NCBI GenBank assembly: GCA_032719365.1
Contig: CM064870.1
Location: 43,556,194-43,620,193, forward strand
DNA: 64,000 nt
Source of the DNA: Prinsepia uniflora
Lineage: Eukaryota; Streptophyta; Magnoliopsida; Rosales; Rosaceae
Direction of reading: 5' to 3'
Shown: piece by piece, positions 48,585 through 59,460 of the stretch
Layout of the letters: each line of letters opens with the position of its first letter
Position numbering within the stretch: the stretch's first letter is position 1
Notes under the pieces: generated by a model
The model's input: only the letters and a program-made list of their open reading frames with translations
Databases searched by the model: none
What the model was told of the DNA's origin: nothing
Program-made: the position numbers and the translations under genes

Positions 48585-49236
48585 AAAGCCCATGGGCTAA
48601 TGGGGGCCCACTTGGCCAGTGAACAAAAGTCTGACCCGACTAGTTCTAGGCTATGGACTAGCCCGACACAAAATTTAGTGGACCCAGTTTGGGCTTAGGT
48701 GTTTGAACCTGATATACTTGATGTGCTCGATCCGGTAAAACCCAGCTCGGCCCGTCTATATAAGTCCGGCCAAATTAACCAAGATTCAACTTGAGACTTG
48801 AGAGTAAAAGTGAGACAATTTGACTTGAGAGTGAAATACAATTTGACTTGAGAGTGAAATACAATTTGACTTGAGAGTGAAAGTAAAGCAATTTAAAGAT
48901 ATAGTTGTAATATATTTTCTTAACTAACAAATTTGTAATATGATTATTAAACTAATAGGTAGTAAAATCTCGAGTATCTTTTTTTTAATACTACCTTTTT
49001 TTTCATATTTATCTTTTTATTTTCCCAGAAATTCAAAAGCCCCATTGAGCCTAGCCCAAATGGGCTTGCCTGGCCTGTGAAACCCAATAAAAATCTAGCC
49101 AGACAAAGTGATTGGGCTTTTATATTTGTGACTAAGCATGTCCAACCTGACTAGGTACTTTTTAAGATTCAACACAAATCTGACCTGATCCGACCTAAGC
49201 CGAAATTTTTTTAACCAGACTTGCTCAACCGGGCCC
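48585..49236. mobile_element. Second GGGC/GCCC-rich segment, hAT-like
   Basis: CCCATGGGCTAATGGGGGCC (48589) and AACCCAGCTCGGCCCG (about 48739) on the left, GAGCCTAGCCCAAATGGGC (49046) and CAACCGGGCCCAATGA on the right, around an AT-rich middle. Solo LTR C2 inserted in its right end. Confidence 0.3.
48795..48894 (+). repeat. Short tandem repeat, units 27-23-23-27 bp
   Basis: Four units start GACTTGAGAGT and end CAATTT; the two middle ones are identical 23-mers, the outer two have a 4-bp longer spacer. Confidence 0.92.
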
Positions 49237-49241
49237 AATGA

Positions 49242-52200
49242 TGACAGGACCGCCCCCAAAAAAGGCATTGTTAACCGTGCCCGGTCCTGCTCCCGCCTGA
49301 CAAGACGACTGAAATCCTCAAGTTACCCTCAGTACTTGCCAGACCAGGGATAGCCACACGTGCTTACTCATGCCTCCGCCTCTCGATCAGCCTCGACCAA
49401 CGCGCCACGACCTAGAGGGTCAATAAAAAAATCAAAAGGTGTGAGTGGACAAAAAAAAATCAGTTTATAAAAACAGTTACAAAAAGACGTGTTTACCCTC
49501 CGCGTAAAACCAATGCATGCACACAAAAATCATTTCGCAGCCGGTTAACATTTTCAACATAAGAAAACCCGTGTATCAAATTCCAACATAAGGAAAACTC
49601 GTATGAAACTCAAAATCATATTTCCTTTCTCAACCATCGGGCCTTAGCCCGCAATCATAAATACAGGGCCCCAGCCCAAAACCATGAATCAAAACCAAAT
49701 GTACAACATGATCCAAACCCATCAACCACATACCGGGCCACTGCCCAACTCAACCGAAACATCAGAAATCATCAATAAATCACAAGTCACTCGTTTTGCT
49801 GGATATCAAGTGCGCCTGAGTCTTTAAACTCAAAACCATGCGCATAATCAGGTCTTCCCGGGATATCAACGAGTCTTTAAACTCAAAACATAATCAATAG
49901 GCCTCAGGGGTATCACAATAACCGAGTCTTTAAACTCATTAAGGGCCCTCCCCCGTCATCAATTAACCGAGTCTTTAAACTCAAAACGTGCTCCAGCAAT
50001 AGCACCCGGGTCTTTAAACCCCAAACAATTTTCAACGGGTCTTTAAACCCAAAACATTTTTCAATCACAACAACTCGGGATCCATCGTGATCCAAATTCC
50101 AATCCAATCCGAAAACACATTTTGTCATAACAGGACTCATGGTCCGAATTTCCACATTCAAACCACCAAATCTTACTTCACAAAAAAATAATCAAATCAT
50201 TTAAAACACGGGGCATGTATACTCATACCGAATCACTTTAGTAAATCCTCTTTTATTCCCGGATTCGAATTCGCAACAATGATTCCGTAAGCCGGCATCC
50301 AGAAGCATCATCCCGAACCCAAACCAAGAATCCGTTTTCAAACTTCCGGAAATCGAAGTCTCGTTATTCAAAATCACTTTTATGCCCCGAGCATCAAGCC
50401 CAAAATCACCTTTTTCGGAATCCGTTTTAAATCCTTGAAAACACCTCATATTTCAAATCTCAAGGTCAAGACATCGAAACCACAAACAAATCACCAAATC
50501 CCGATCAAATCACAACATACTCGAAACCTCGTAAAACGTGCAAACCGTGACATACTCGAAATACGTGTCAAAACCGTAAACCATACTCACAATCGAAATC
50601 CAACATCTTAATAACATGATACACACAAATCATATAAAATCATTCGTTAAACCGTCATCAAAACATACGGGAAACCAGAATCTCGAAATACGTGCAGTTT
50701 CGTGTGCGTATCGAAAATACGTAAAAATACGGAAATCGAAATCATCACAGTTCATAATCATAATCATAGAAATCATAGGAATATTTATGCATGCATTAAA
50801 TTTTGAAAGCAACATCCACTCACACACCATTCTTAAGGCTCGGTTTCGCACCGCACGTATTCCCGTAATTTCTGGCATTTTCCAAAAACTCGAAACCTGT
50901 CCGAAAACACATTCCAGGGTCACTAAGGTCCCAAATAACATCATGCTAATTTCCCATAATTTTTCGGGAATTAATCGTTAATTAAAAACGTAACGTAAAC
51001 CTTTGGACCCTCGAAACAACATCGAACGGTGTCCGATTAATTCGAAACCAACGCTAAAATGTCCGTTATAGTGTATAGGACAAAAGTCATGTTGGACTTA
51101 CCTCGAAAATCGGACCCACGCGCCGTCACGCGCCTGCTACAATGACAGGCACTGTTCATCATCTTCCTTGCCCGTTTCCTCTGCAAATGGGTCCTGCAAC
51201 CCGCGTGACAACTCGGTTAGATAGCCATCAATTCGACCTCGATTTCATCTGATTTTGATCCTAAAACATTCTTTAACTATCTAATTGAAGTTATATGTCC
51301 ATAATTCTTCAAAATAATCCCACAATCAGACCCACGACCAGTGATCACCCAAACGGGTCGATCACCCAAACTCTGTGTTTACCAAACCATAATCCAATTA
51401 ACATAACAACAAGCTTATTGGGACTAATACGAACTTATTCACAACATTAATTGGACCAGAGGTTACCTCAAACACCACGACTCAAGCTTGGACTTTTTCC
51501 CGAAACTGGAACATGTGATCATGGCCAAACCGTGATCGATTCCCTTGCCAATAGCTACGGTTGATCTCCAAATGGTCCCAGAAGACGATTACTGTCCCTG
51601 GTTTCATCCAATTCCTCACACAATTCAAATTCTGATTTTCCCTCAAATTTTGGAACTCCGTCGTGTCTGTCCAAGGCTTCCCAGGGCTTCAAGCTTCGAT
51701 CCCAAGATCTGGATCGACTAGGGGAGGTCCCAGAAGACTGAATTGAGCCCTAAATGTTCTTGGGTTGGCCTACATTTCGAATTGAACTTTTGAATTTGAT
51801 CAAACACAGTCTCGGGTTTCTGGGTGCATTTTCACTCAGTTTCCCCGTTCCTCCTCACCAAAACATTCACTCCCTTTTCTCTGTCTCTCCCCAGCAATCG
51901 ATTTAGCCAATTCGAACCAACATTCCTTGTCACTCGTGCCTTGATCACTTGCACAAACAAATTCAAGTGCTCTCTGTTTTTCCATTTTCAACAGCACCCA
52001 ACATTATAGAATTCAACTGTGCACTGCCTTCAGCAGGTCCACGAATCCCTGTTTCTCACTCAACGCATAAACAATTCACTACACTCAGTACTCACACACA
52101 CTGAACACTCATCAGCACGGTCCCTGCGTTTCCTCAAAAACACCAGCACCCACGCCGTTCAATTCCCCATTTCCCCAACAGCACACTCTCCCTTGGCCTT

Positions 52201-52825
52201 TGCAGATTAAACTACTCCCCCCAAAGTCACTAATTGATTAAACAATTGTAGATTAGGCTTAAACAATCAATGGAACAGGTCACTCACGGCATGGGCATTC
52301 AGACCTTGTTTCCACGACATTCAAACAGTTCCCTTGCAGGAAATTACCATTTTTCCCTCACTTGGAAAATTACCAAAATGCCCCTCACCATCCGTGACCC
52401 GTAACTTGGTCATCCGATGTCTGTTTCACGCGTGTCGCCTGTCGTTGTACTCGGGGCCTCGAGACGAACCTAACGGTCTTCGAGTAGTGTGAAAATCAAT
52501 TGTATTCCAAAAATTCAACTTTTTCCCCCTAATCGTCCAAATTACGGTAATGCCCCTGAACTTTCGAACGTCATAACTTTCACCATGAACGTCGGAATCG
52601 AACGTGCCACCTGTCTATGAACTCGTGACGACCCAAACTACGTCACGGTCATTGGTCAAAGTCCATTTGACTGCACGAATAAAAAATTCAACGTTTTACC
52701 CACGACTAGGGGCAACACGGTCATTTTGCATCGTTCGTCCGATTTCGCCCAACTAATCACCGATTAACCCTACTATTCATGATCAGTTACTAACTTAATC
52801 CCGAATTCCGGGATGGGTCGTTACA
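49242..52825 (-). repeat. Solo LTR C2, 3584 bp
   Basis: TGACAGGACCGCCCCC to GGGATGGGTCGTTACA on the plus strand, with perfect AATGA duplications (49237-49241 and 52826-52830). Same family as 2582-8556, but uninterrupted: arms GTGTGAGTGGAC (49439-49450) and TCCACTCACAC (50815-50825), six G-R-G-TTTAAAGAC boxes in reverse (49815-50055), GCCTTAGCCC and CCACTGCCC hairpin words and U3 modules (about 52380-52730). Confidence 0.93.
49815..50055 (-). repeat. GRGTTTAAAGACYC box array in LTR C2
   Basis: Four copies of GAGTCTTTAAACTC and two of GGGTCTTTAAACCC. The changed base in one half is matched in the other half, so each box stays an inverted repeat. Confidence 0.88.
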
Positions 52826-52830
52826 AATGA

Positions 52831-53081
52831 TGAGTCTTACACACACCTGCCAAAGTAAATACCATACTTAAAAAATGGCATTTGAATTAAAGGCATAAAA
52901 CGTGCAACCAAAACAAGTCGACCACACAGTTCAACTGGCTTCTTTGGTGCGTATATAGAAGATTTAAAGAAACAGGGATTAGAAATGGTAGAAATCCGAC
53001 TTGAAGGAGCACATAACTACGAGTTCGATTTTAAGAGGGAAGTTCCCTAGACTGCTACACAATCTACCCTAACATTTACTG
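52831..53081. other. Short unclassified segment
   Basis: Between solo LTR C2 and the next LTR fragment. 52937-53050 on the plus strand is open for 37 codons (GFFGAYIEDLKKQGLEMVEI and EGAHNYEFDFKREVP, then TAG) with protein-like composition. I do not recognise it and no start is evident. Confidence 0.3.
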
Positions 53082-53890
53082 ACAAGACCCGTCCCTAATA
53101 CCTAGAGAACCAGACCGATCCTGCTCCCGTCTGACAATTCTTGTCAGACAAAGGATCTTACAAATTTTTAACCCAGTTCTAATCTTTGTTAAATAAACCA
53201 AATTAATTCCACCTTGCGGGGTTACTACTCACGTCCTATCCATTAACCCCCAACAAAAGGTAAATTCTTATTATTTTAATTTGCCCGAGACTTGACCACG
53301 TTAGGTCCTATCTAGAACAATGTTATGTCTTGTTAACCTTATTATTTCTTACACAAACGTTTCCCTCATTCAAAATATCCCATATCAATTTCCTAGTATT
53401 CAAAAAAAGTATGGTTAATAGATATATAGCCAAATCCTTTTTAACAACCTTATAAACTCATCAATTCACCATAGTTAATCCCCAATTGTTTTATTAATTC
53501 AAATTGAATTATAAACATAAAACACTATACTAACATTATAGATATAAATATCACTATTAAGCATTAGCACAATTATACATATGTATACTCATACATATCA
53601 TTTTATTAAGATATGCTTATTGGCAGTATTCATCCAAAATTTGCTCAACTAATTGTTTAAGCGTAACTTAATATCAAGAGATATATGTTTATACAATTGG
53701 GAGTAAATATAGTCACCAAAATCATAATTCATACAAACTACAAATAACACCTCAACTTATAATTCACGATAATATTTATTTCATGAATATAATTTACTTC
53801 CAAGAACCTCTTGAATAATCAAATTACCTTAAATTTTCCCAAATTTCTTGATTAAGGAAATGTAAATAAAACGTTAGAGTTTTGGACAAA
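53082..53890 (-). repeat. LTR fragment, minus strand
   Basis: TGACAAGACCCGTCCC then GATCCTGCTCCCGTCTGACA is the typical inner end of these LTRs in reverse. Only about 0.8 kb is left before C3 interrupts it. No primer site is seen to its left; the rest presumably lies beyond the window. Confidence 0.6.
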
Positions 53891-53895
53891 CATAA

Positions 53896-54360
53896 TGACA
53901 GGACCGTCCCCTGAGGAACATTGATAATCGTGTCCAGTCCTGCTCCTGTCTGACCAGTCAACTGAAGTTCCCAAATTACCAGTAACACTTGCCAAACAAG
54001 GGATAACCATACATGTGCCCACTCATGCCTCCATCTCTCGATCGGCCTCGATCATCGCGCTACAACCTGGAGGGTCAATAAAAACATAAAAGGTGTGAGT
54101 GGAAAAAAATAAATCAGTTTATAAAACATGTTACAAAAAAAGACATTTCTACCCTCCAAGTAAAACCAATGCATGCATTCGAAAATCATTTCATAACCCA
54201 TTATTTCCAATATAAGAAAACCGTGTATGAAAACCAAAATCATTTCCTTTTCTAAAAATCTATGGCCTTAGCCCGAAACCATAAATACGGGACCTCAGCC
54301 CAAAACCATGAATCAAAATCCAAGTACGAGAACATAGCCCAAAAATCCAGAAAGCCATAT
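53896..54360 (-). repeat. LTR fragment C3
   Basis: TGACAGGACCGTCCCC, CTGCTCCTGTCTGACC, GTGTGAGTGG and CCAATGCATGCATTC follow the order of C1/C2. It is cut at 54360 by the insertion of the large element; the remainder should lie beyond the right edge. The 5 bases before it, CATAA, are its expected target duplication. Confidence 0.75.
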
Positions 54361-56449
54361 TGTAACGACCCGAACCAAGAATAATAATATTTTAATGTAA
54401 AAAGACTATTTTGCCCCTAAGGGGGGAAAACTTTGACTTTTGACCCGGGAAATAATTTGGACTTTGACCAATGACTATGACGTAGATCGGGACGTCACGA
54501 ATCCGTAGACAGGCGGCACACCGAAATCGGAGTTCGTATGAAGAAGTTATGGTCACAGAAGCGTTTTAGCGGAATTTACGAACCGAGAACAACTGAATAA
54601 AATATTAATTAATTATGGGAATCCGTGCCAAACTCAGATTTAAATCAAACCAACGGATGAGTGACAAGTGTCACTCATCCAAGTGACTACTATTCCCATA
54701 AAGTTGGGTCTACACCTATAGGTCCATATTTAATACTTTATTTTCTCTCAACAAACCCTAACCATTAATCTCTCTGCCCAAACTAATCCTAACCCTCCAT
54801 TTTCTTCTACTTTTTCTCTATCCTTGCACGATCATTTTCTCTGGGGAAAACACAAACACACAGCCATACTCCCTAACCCGTGCACCCATCTCCCCTTCGA
54901 TTTTCTCTCGACCCAAACACCCTAACCAGCAACCTTCACACCATAAGGCGACCACCCACAACACCACCATCACCTCATGAACACCACCATGCACCACCAG
55001 CGACCACCACCCCTTCCCCTGCCCTGTACAAACCCATGAAAACTCAAACCCGAAACACAGAGGAATCGGGTCCAATAAGAAATTGTCAGACCAGGGACCA
55101 ATCAGAACATGCCATGTGTCACCTGACAAGGGTCAGTGATGACGTCATGCTAACGTCAGCATGATGTCACTGCTGAAGTCAGCGGTACTATAGCAGCGTT
55201 GACCCGCGCGTTGACCAGGCGCGTGGGGGCGCGTGTGTACAATGATTTTGGTGGGTCCGGTATCATTTTCAAGGTTTCGACGATACGGATCCAATGGAGG
55301 TGGTTTCGTGTCGATCGGAGATCGTTAGGTTAGTCAAAATGGGGTTTGAAGCCTCGGGAATAGTGCCCGGGATGCGTTTTTGAGGCAGATTTGTTCTAGG
55401 GTCTTGGTATTGGAATTATAGGGTCCCTAAGTAACTCTCAGGTATGTTAATACACGTTTTAGAGATCGTTGAGCAGCAAGGACCGAGTGTGAGTGGGCTG
55501 TTTGATTTATAAAAGGCTTGCATGCATAAATTGTTTTACTATTTCCACTTATGATTTCGATGAGTCTTATATGAACTGTTTATATCTGTTATTACAATGT
55601 TTGGGCATGAGACCCGTCTGGATTATATGTGGATTTTGTCTGGGATGTCCGGGGGGGACATAGGGTAAACTATACTGTTATTGTGCTGTACTTTCCTACC
55701 TGTCTATATTGTCTCCTCCAGGGAGGCTCGTTGGCCTGGGTGGACCCTGGAGTAGTCACGGGGCCCTGACTGAGTGGAGTTGACCCCCGTTGGGCTGCTT
55801 ACTCTCAGGAAGGCATGTTCATATACCTCGGGCAGTGACTGGGATACCGGGAGCTGATGTACCTAGAGAGTCTTGGGTGTGAGACCCTGAGTGGCAACGC
55901 GTAGCCTTAGAACCGTGACATCATTTGGGTTGGTTTTTACAGTTCACTGATATGTTAGTTTCTCCTTTCGTGTATTATTGTGTTTTTATGGTTACAATTT
56001 CATTATGACATTATGTTTTCACTGCATGCAAGATTTGGAAAAGGGAGGGGTAAAACCTTATGATTATTTTATTATTAAATTGATTTATAAACTGTTATCT
56101 TTGGCCCACTCACTCTTGTTTTACTGACCCCTCCAGACCTTGACACAGAAATAGAGGAGGAGGACCCGGAGGAGGAGGAAGAGGCTTAGTTTGTTAGCTG
56201 TGCACCTGTACACCCACTTGTGGGTAGGTTGAGCACCGAATAATGTACTCTGACTATTGTGCTCGCACGTTGTTATTTTACTATCCCTTGTCTGACAATA
56301 TCGCTTTAAACACTGTTTCTGTACGTTATCTATCTATTTGAGTATTCGGTTTTCGTTTAAGGGTAATTTTGGTATGTTTGGAGTCATTGTCAGACGGGAG
56401 CGGGGCACGTCCCCGGGTGGTCGCAGTGGGATTGGGACGGGTCCTGTCA
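54361..56449 (+). repeat. 5' LTR of G57
   Basis: 2089 bp, TGTAACGACCCGAACC to GGGACGGGTCCTGTCA. Order: a U3 module (54440-54570), a perfect palindrome (54656-54681), a TGACGTCA (55140), arm GTGAGTGGGC (55489-55498), TGCATGCAT, a block with GGGCATGAGACCC and CTCCAGGGAG-type words (55605-55900), TGCATGCA, arm GCCCACTCAC (56104-56113) and the TCAGACGGGAGCGGGGC tail. Confidence 0.9.
54656..54681. repeat. Perfect TGTCAC palindrome of G57
   Basis: GGATGAGTGACA and TGTCACTCATCC around AG, 12-bp perfect arms. It occupies the same LTR region as the palindromes in B1, B2 and the LARD. Confidence 0.9.
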
Positions 56450-56452
56450 GCT

Positions 56453-56464
56453 TGGTATCAGAGC
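56453..56464 (+). promoter_or_regulatory. Primer binding site of G57
   Basis: TGGTATCAGAGC, 3 bp after the LTR end (GCT spacer); matches plant initiator-Met tRNA. Confidence 0.94.
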
Positions 56465-56555
56465 ATTAGGATTAGCAGTCAGAGTACTAGGTTAGCGGTT
56501 TGTACTTTGTACATGGTCGCTTTCGATGTCGTTTAACCTATATGCCTATTAACAG

Positions 56556-57500
56556 TTGGATATGCCTCCCCGACGTGATCCCTGTGTACATGCTGACAAG
56601 GGTACTGGAGGAAATGGTGATACTGCGAGCATTGAGCGGGCCCAGCGCCTGGGTGCCACGCTCTTTAGTGGGGGGAGCGACCCCGAGGAGGCTCACCAGT
56701 GGATTGACCACTGGGAGAGGATCTTCGAGGTCATGCACTGTCCACCGGAGTAGCGTGTCGTACTGGTGACATTCCTACTGGATGGGAGCGCCTACTGATA
56801 GTGGCACAACCTTGTCCTGGCTGGCTGGACCGTTCACACCATTCAGTGGGAGACTTTCCGGGAGCGGTTTCTCAACCAGTTTTATCCGCGGTCGTTTCGC
56901 AACGCCCGTGAGGTAGAGTTCCTGCAACTCCGGCAGGGAGACTAGACTGTAGCAGAGTATGAGGAGACCTTCCTGATGTTGTCTCGCTTTGCTGAGAACT
57001 TCGTGATTACCAAGGATGACCGATGTCGCAGATTCGAGTGGGGCCTGCGACCTGAGATTCAAGCGATAGTGACTGCGACTCCCTTTGCTACCATGAGGGA
57101 TCTGACTGATGCGGTGACCAGGGTTGAGAACAGTATTCTGGCACGTCAGCAAGCTGAGGGAGAGTCACGGCGACGTGATCGCCCACATTTGGGACTTTCG
57201 GGCCGTCGGGGCTCGAAAGGAGGACATTCTAGCGGATCTTCATCTTCGGGCAACCGAGGACGTTCTGGTCAGTTCAGGAGTCCTCAGCGGTCTGGACAGC
57301 GTTTTGGGGCTTGGCAGCAGCCGTACTCACCGATGGGCACCTCACCAGGAGGATACTCGGGTCGACCTAGGGAGGTCACATGCTTCGCTTGTGGTGAGTC
57401 GGGGCACTATGCTTCTGATTGTCCACTGATTCGGGGCAGCACTATGCCAGCACAGAGCTCAGCATCCCAGACTGCCAGCAGCCGGACACGTGGTGTTGTG
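56556..57500 (+). pseudogene. Gag of G57 with four stops
   Basis: Gag forms the element's particle and binds RNA. MPPRRDP at 56562 follows the primer site closely. LFSGGSDPEEAHQWIDHWER and ETFRERFLNQFYPRSFRNAR match the retrotransposon gag domain; a basic Gly/Ser/Arg-rich stretch and the zinc knuckle CFACGESGHYASDC (57381-57422, all ligands present) close it. In-frame stops at 56751, 56796, 56799 and 56943; the frame itself is intact. All four stops are compatible with C-to-T or G-to-A changes of Gln, Arg or Trp codons. Confidence 0.92.
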
Positions 57501-57542
57501 CGTGGCCGTGATCGAGGAGCTAGAGGACGGGGACGACCTGCA

Positions 57543-57962
57543 GAGTCTATGGCCCGTGTTTATGCTGTAACCCATCAGCAGGCCAGATCTATTTCGGGAG
57601 TGTTGACAGGTACTGTACACATTTATGGTATTGCTATTCGTGCATTGATGGATTTGGGAGCAACTCATTCTTTTATTTCACCACGTTGTGCGGGTCTTTT
57701 GGGCCGTGAGGTGACCGCACTTGAGCACGAGATGGGTTTGGGGACACCGATGGGGGTGACCTACCAAGTGAACCAGGAGATACGAGCTTGTCCTGTGGAG
57801 ATTGAAGGAATCGAGTTTCCAGCAGATTTGATTCTTATGAATGTGCACGACTTCGATGTGATACTTGGAGTTGATTGGTTGTCGGAGTACAATTCGCTCA
57901 TCGACTGTAGTAACTTGCGGTTGACTTTGAGGGGTCCGGGATTGCCGGAGGTGATATTTTAG
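57543..57962 (+). pseudogene. Aspartic protease of G57 with DLG active site
   Basis: Same frame as gag. IAIRALMDLGATHSFIS carries the active-site motif, but the usual D-S-G or D-T-G reads D-L-G (Asp codon 57651). HDFDVILGVDWLSEYN is the conserved C-terminal part. The block ends with GPGLPEVIF and a TAG at 57960. The Leu at the second active-site position makes proteolysis doubtful even without the stops. Confidence 0.88.
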
Positions 57963-58990
57963 GGAGAGTGTGGAGACGCATTACCCAAGGTAATATCTGC
58001 ACTCACAGCTACAAAACTTTTACAAAAGGGGTGTCAGGGTTATCTTGCTTATGTGGTAGAGTCTACGGATGAATCTTTGAGGATTGAGGATATTCCGATT
58101 GTACGGGAATTTCCTGATGTCTTTCCAGGGGACTTACCTGGATTACCACCACCCTGGGAGATCGATTTCATGATCAAATTACTCCCCGGGACTCGGCCGA
58201 TTTCGCAAGCACCGTATCGTATGGCACAGGCAGAGCTACGGGAATTGAAAATCCAACTACAGGAACTGGTGGATCTAGGGTTTATCCGACCCAGTACATC
58301 ACCATGGGGAGCGCCGATTTTATTTGTGAAAAAGAAGGAGGGTAGTTTGCGGTTGTGTGTGGATTATCGGCAGTTGAACAAGGCCACAGTAAGGAATCAG
58401 TATCCCTTACCCAGGATCGATGATTTGTTCGATCAGTTACGAGGAGCACAGTACATCTCCAAGATAGATCTGCGGTCAGGATACCATCAGCTGAGAATAG
58501 CCGAAGGAGATGTTCAGAAAACAGCTTTTCGGACGAGGTACGGGCATTATGAGTTCTTGGTGATGCCCTTCGGACTGACGAATGCACTAGCTGCATTCAT
58601 GGACTTGATGAATTGGGTCTTTCGAGCGTAATTGGATAAATTATTGATTGTGTTTATCGACGACATCTTGGTGTATTCCAAGAGTGTCAGGGCCCATGAG
58701 AAGCATTTACGGCTGGTTTTGGGTAAACTACGACAGGAGCAGCTATATGCCAAGTTAAACAAATGTCAATTCTGGCTAAATAGTATTGGATTCTTGGGTC
58801 ACATCATATCACCCGAAGGGATCAGCGTGGATCCTCAGAAAATGGAGGCTGTGACAAATTGGCCAAGACCGACCATGGTGATGGAAGTGCGAAGTTTTGT
58901 TGGGTTAGCAGGCTACTATCGGAGATTCGTGGAGGGTTTCTCCCAGATTGCCGCACCATTGACTCGGTTAACACGGAAAGGGGTGAATTT
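57963..58990 (+). pseudogene. Reverse transcriptase of G57
   Basis: DLPGLPPPWEIDFMIKLLPG run-in; WGAPILFVKKKEGSLRLCVD, RIDDLFDQLRGAQYISKIDL and GLTNALAAFMDLMN follow. The catalytic FIDDILVYSKS has its two Asp codons at 58659-58664. Thumb words GFLGHIISPEGISVDPQKME and FVGLAGYYRRFVEGFS follow. One TAA at 58629 separates palm halves; no shift. The full domain order is preserved. Confidence 0.93.
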
Positions 58991-59460
58991 TGTGTGGGAC
59001 GAGAAGTGTGAACAGAGTTTTCAGGAATTGAAATTCCGTTTAACCACTGCACCTGTCCTTGCATTACCGGATAGCAGTGGAGAGTTCGTGGTTTATAGTG
59101 ATGCATCGCTGCAGGGCTTGGGTTGTGTATTGATGCAGAATGGGAAAGTGATTGCCTACGCATCTCGGCAGCTGAAGACGCACGAGTTGAACTACCCTAC
59201 TCATGATTTGGAATTGCTAGCGGTGGTTCATGCTCTAAAGATTTGGAGACATTACCTGTTCGGTGTGACATGCCGGATATACACCGACCACCAGAGTCTT
59301 AAACATCTATTCACTCAGAAGGAACTCAACATGAGGCAGCGGAGATGGTTAGAATTGTTAAAGGATTATGACTGTACAATTGAGTACCATCCTAGCAAGG
59401 CAAATGTTGTGGCTGATGCGCTTAGCAGGAAGTCGGCGGGATCAGTTGCACATTTTAGAT
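58991..59460 (+). pseudogene. RNase H of G57
   Basis: EFVVYSDASLQGLGCVLMQ (first Asp), SRQLKTHELNYPTHDLELLA (Glu), CRIYTDHQSLKHLFTQKEL (Asp), then EYHPSKANVVADALSRKS. These are the gypsy RNase H catalytic positions and the tether to integrase. No stop in this part. It degrades RNA in the RNA-DNA hybrid. Confidence 0.92.

Larger units (their letters stand above)
44805..49236. other. Decayed sequence without a recognisable gene
   Basis: No ORF above 97 codons and no known domain on either strand. By position it continues the host of G2, probably the interior of element M3, beyond recognition. It includes two GGGC/GCCC-rich segments and a short tandem repeat, listed separately. Confidence 0.5.

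Noticed and set aside
51824..52210. Two ORFs in LTR C2 resembling secreted peptides
   Set aside because: Inside a solo LTR with clear ends; equivalent C1 sequence is not open.
54818..55164. ORFs of about 100 codons on both strands in the G57 LTR
   Set aside because: They overlap in opposite directions in a CCA/ACC-rich segment of the LTR; no motif.
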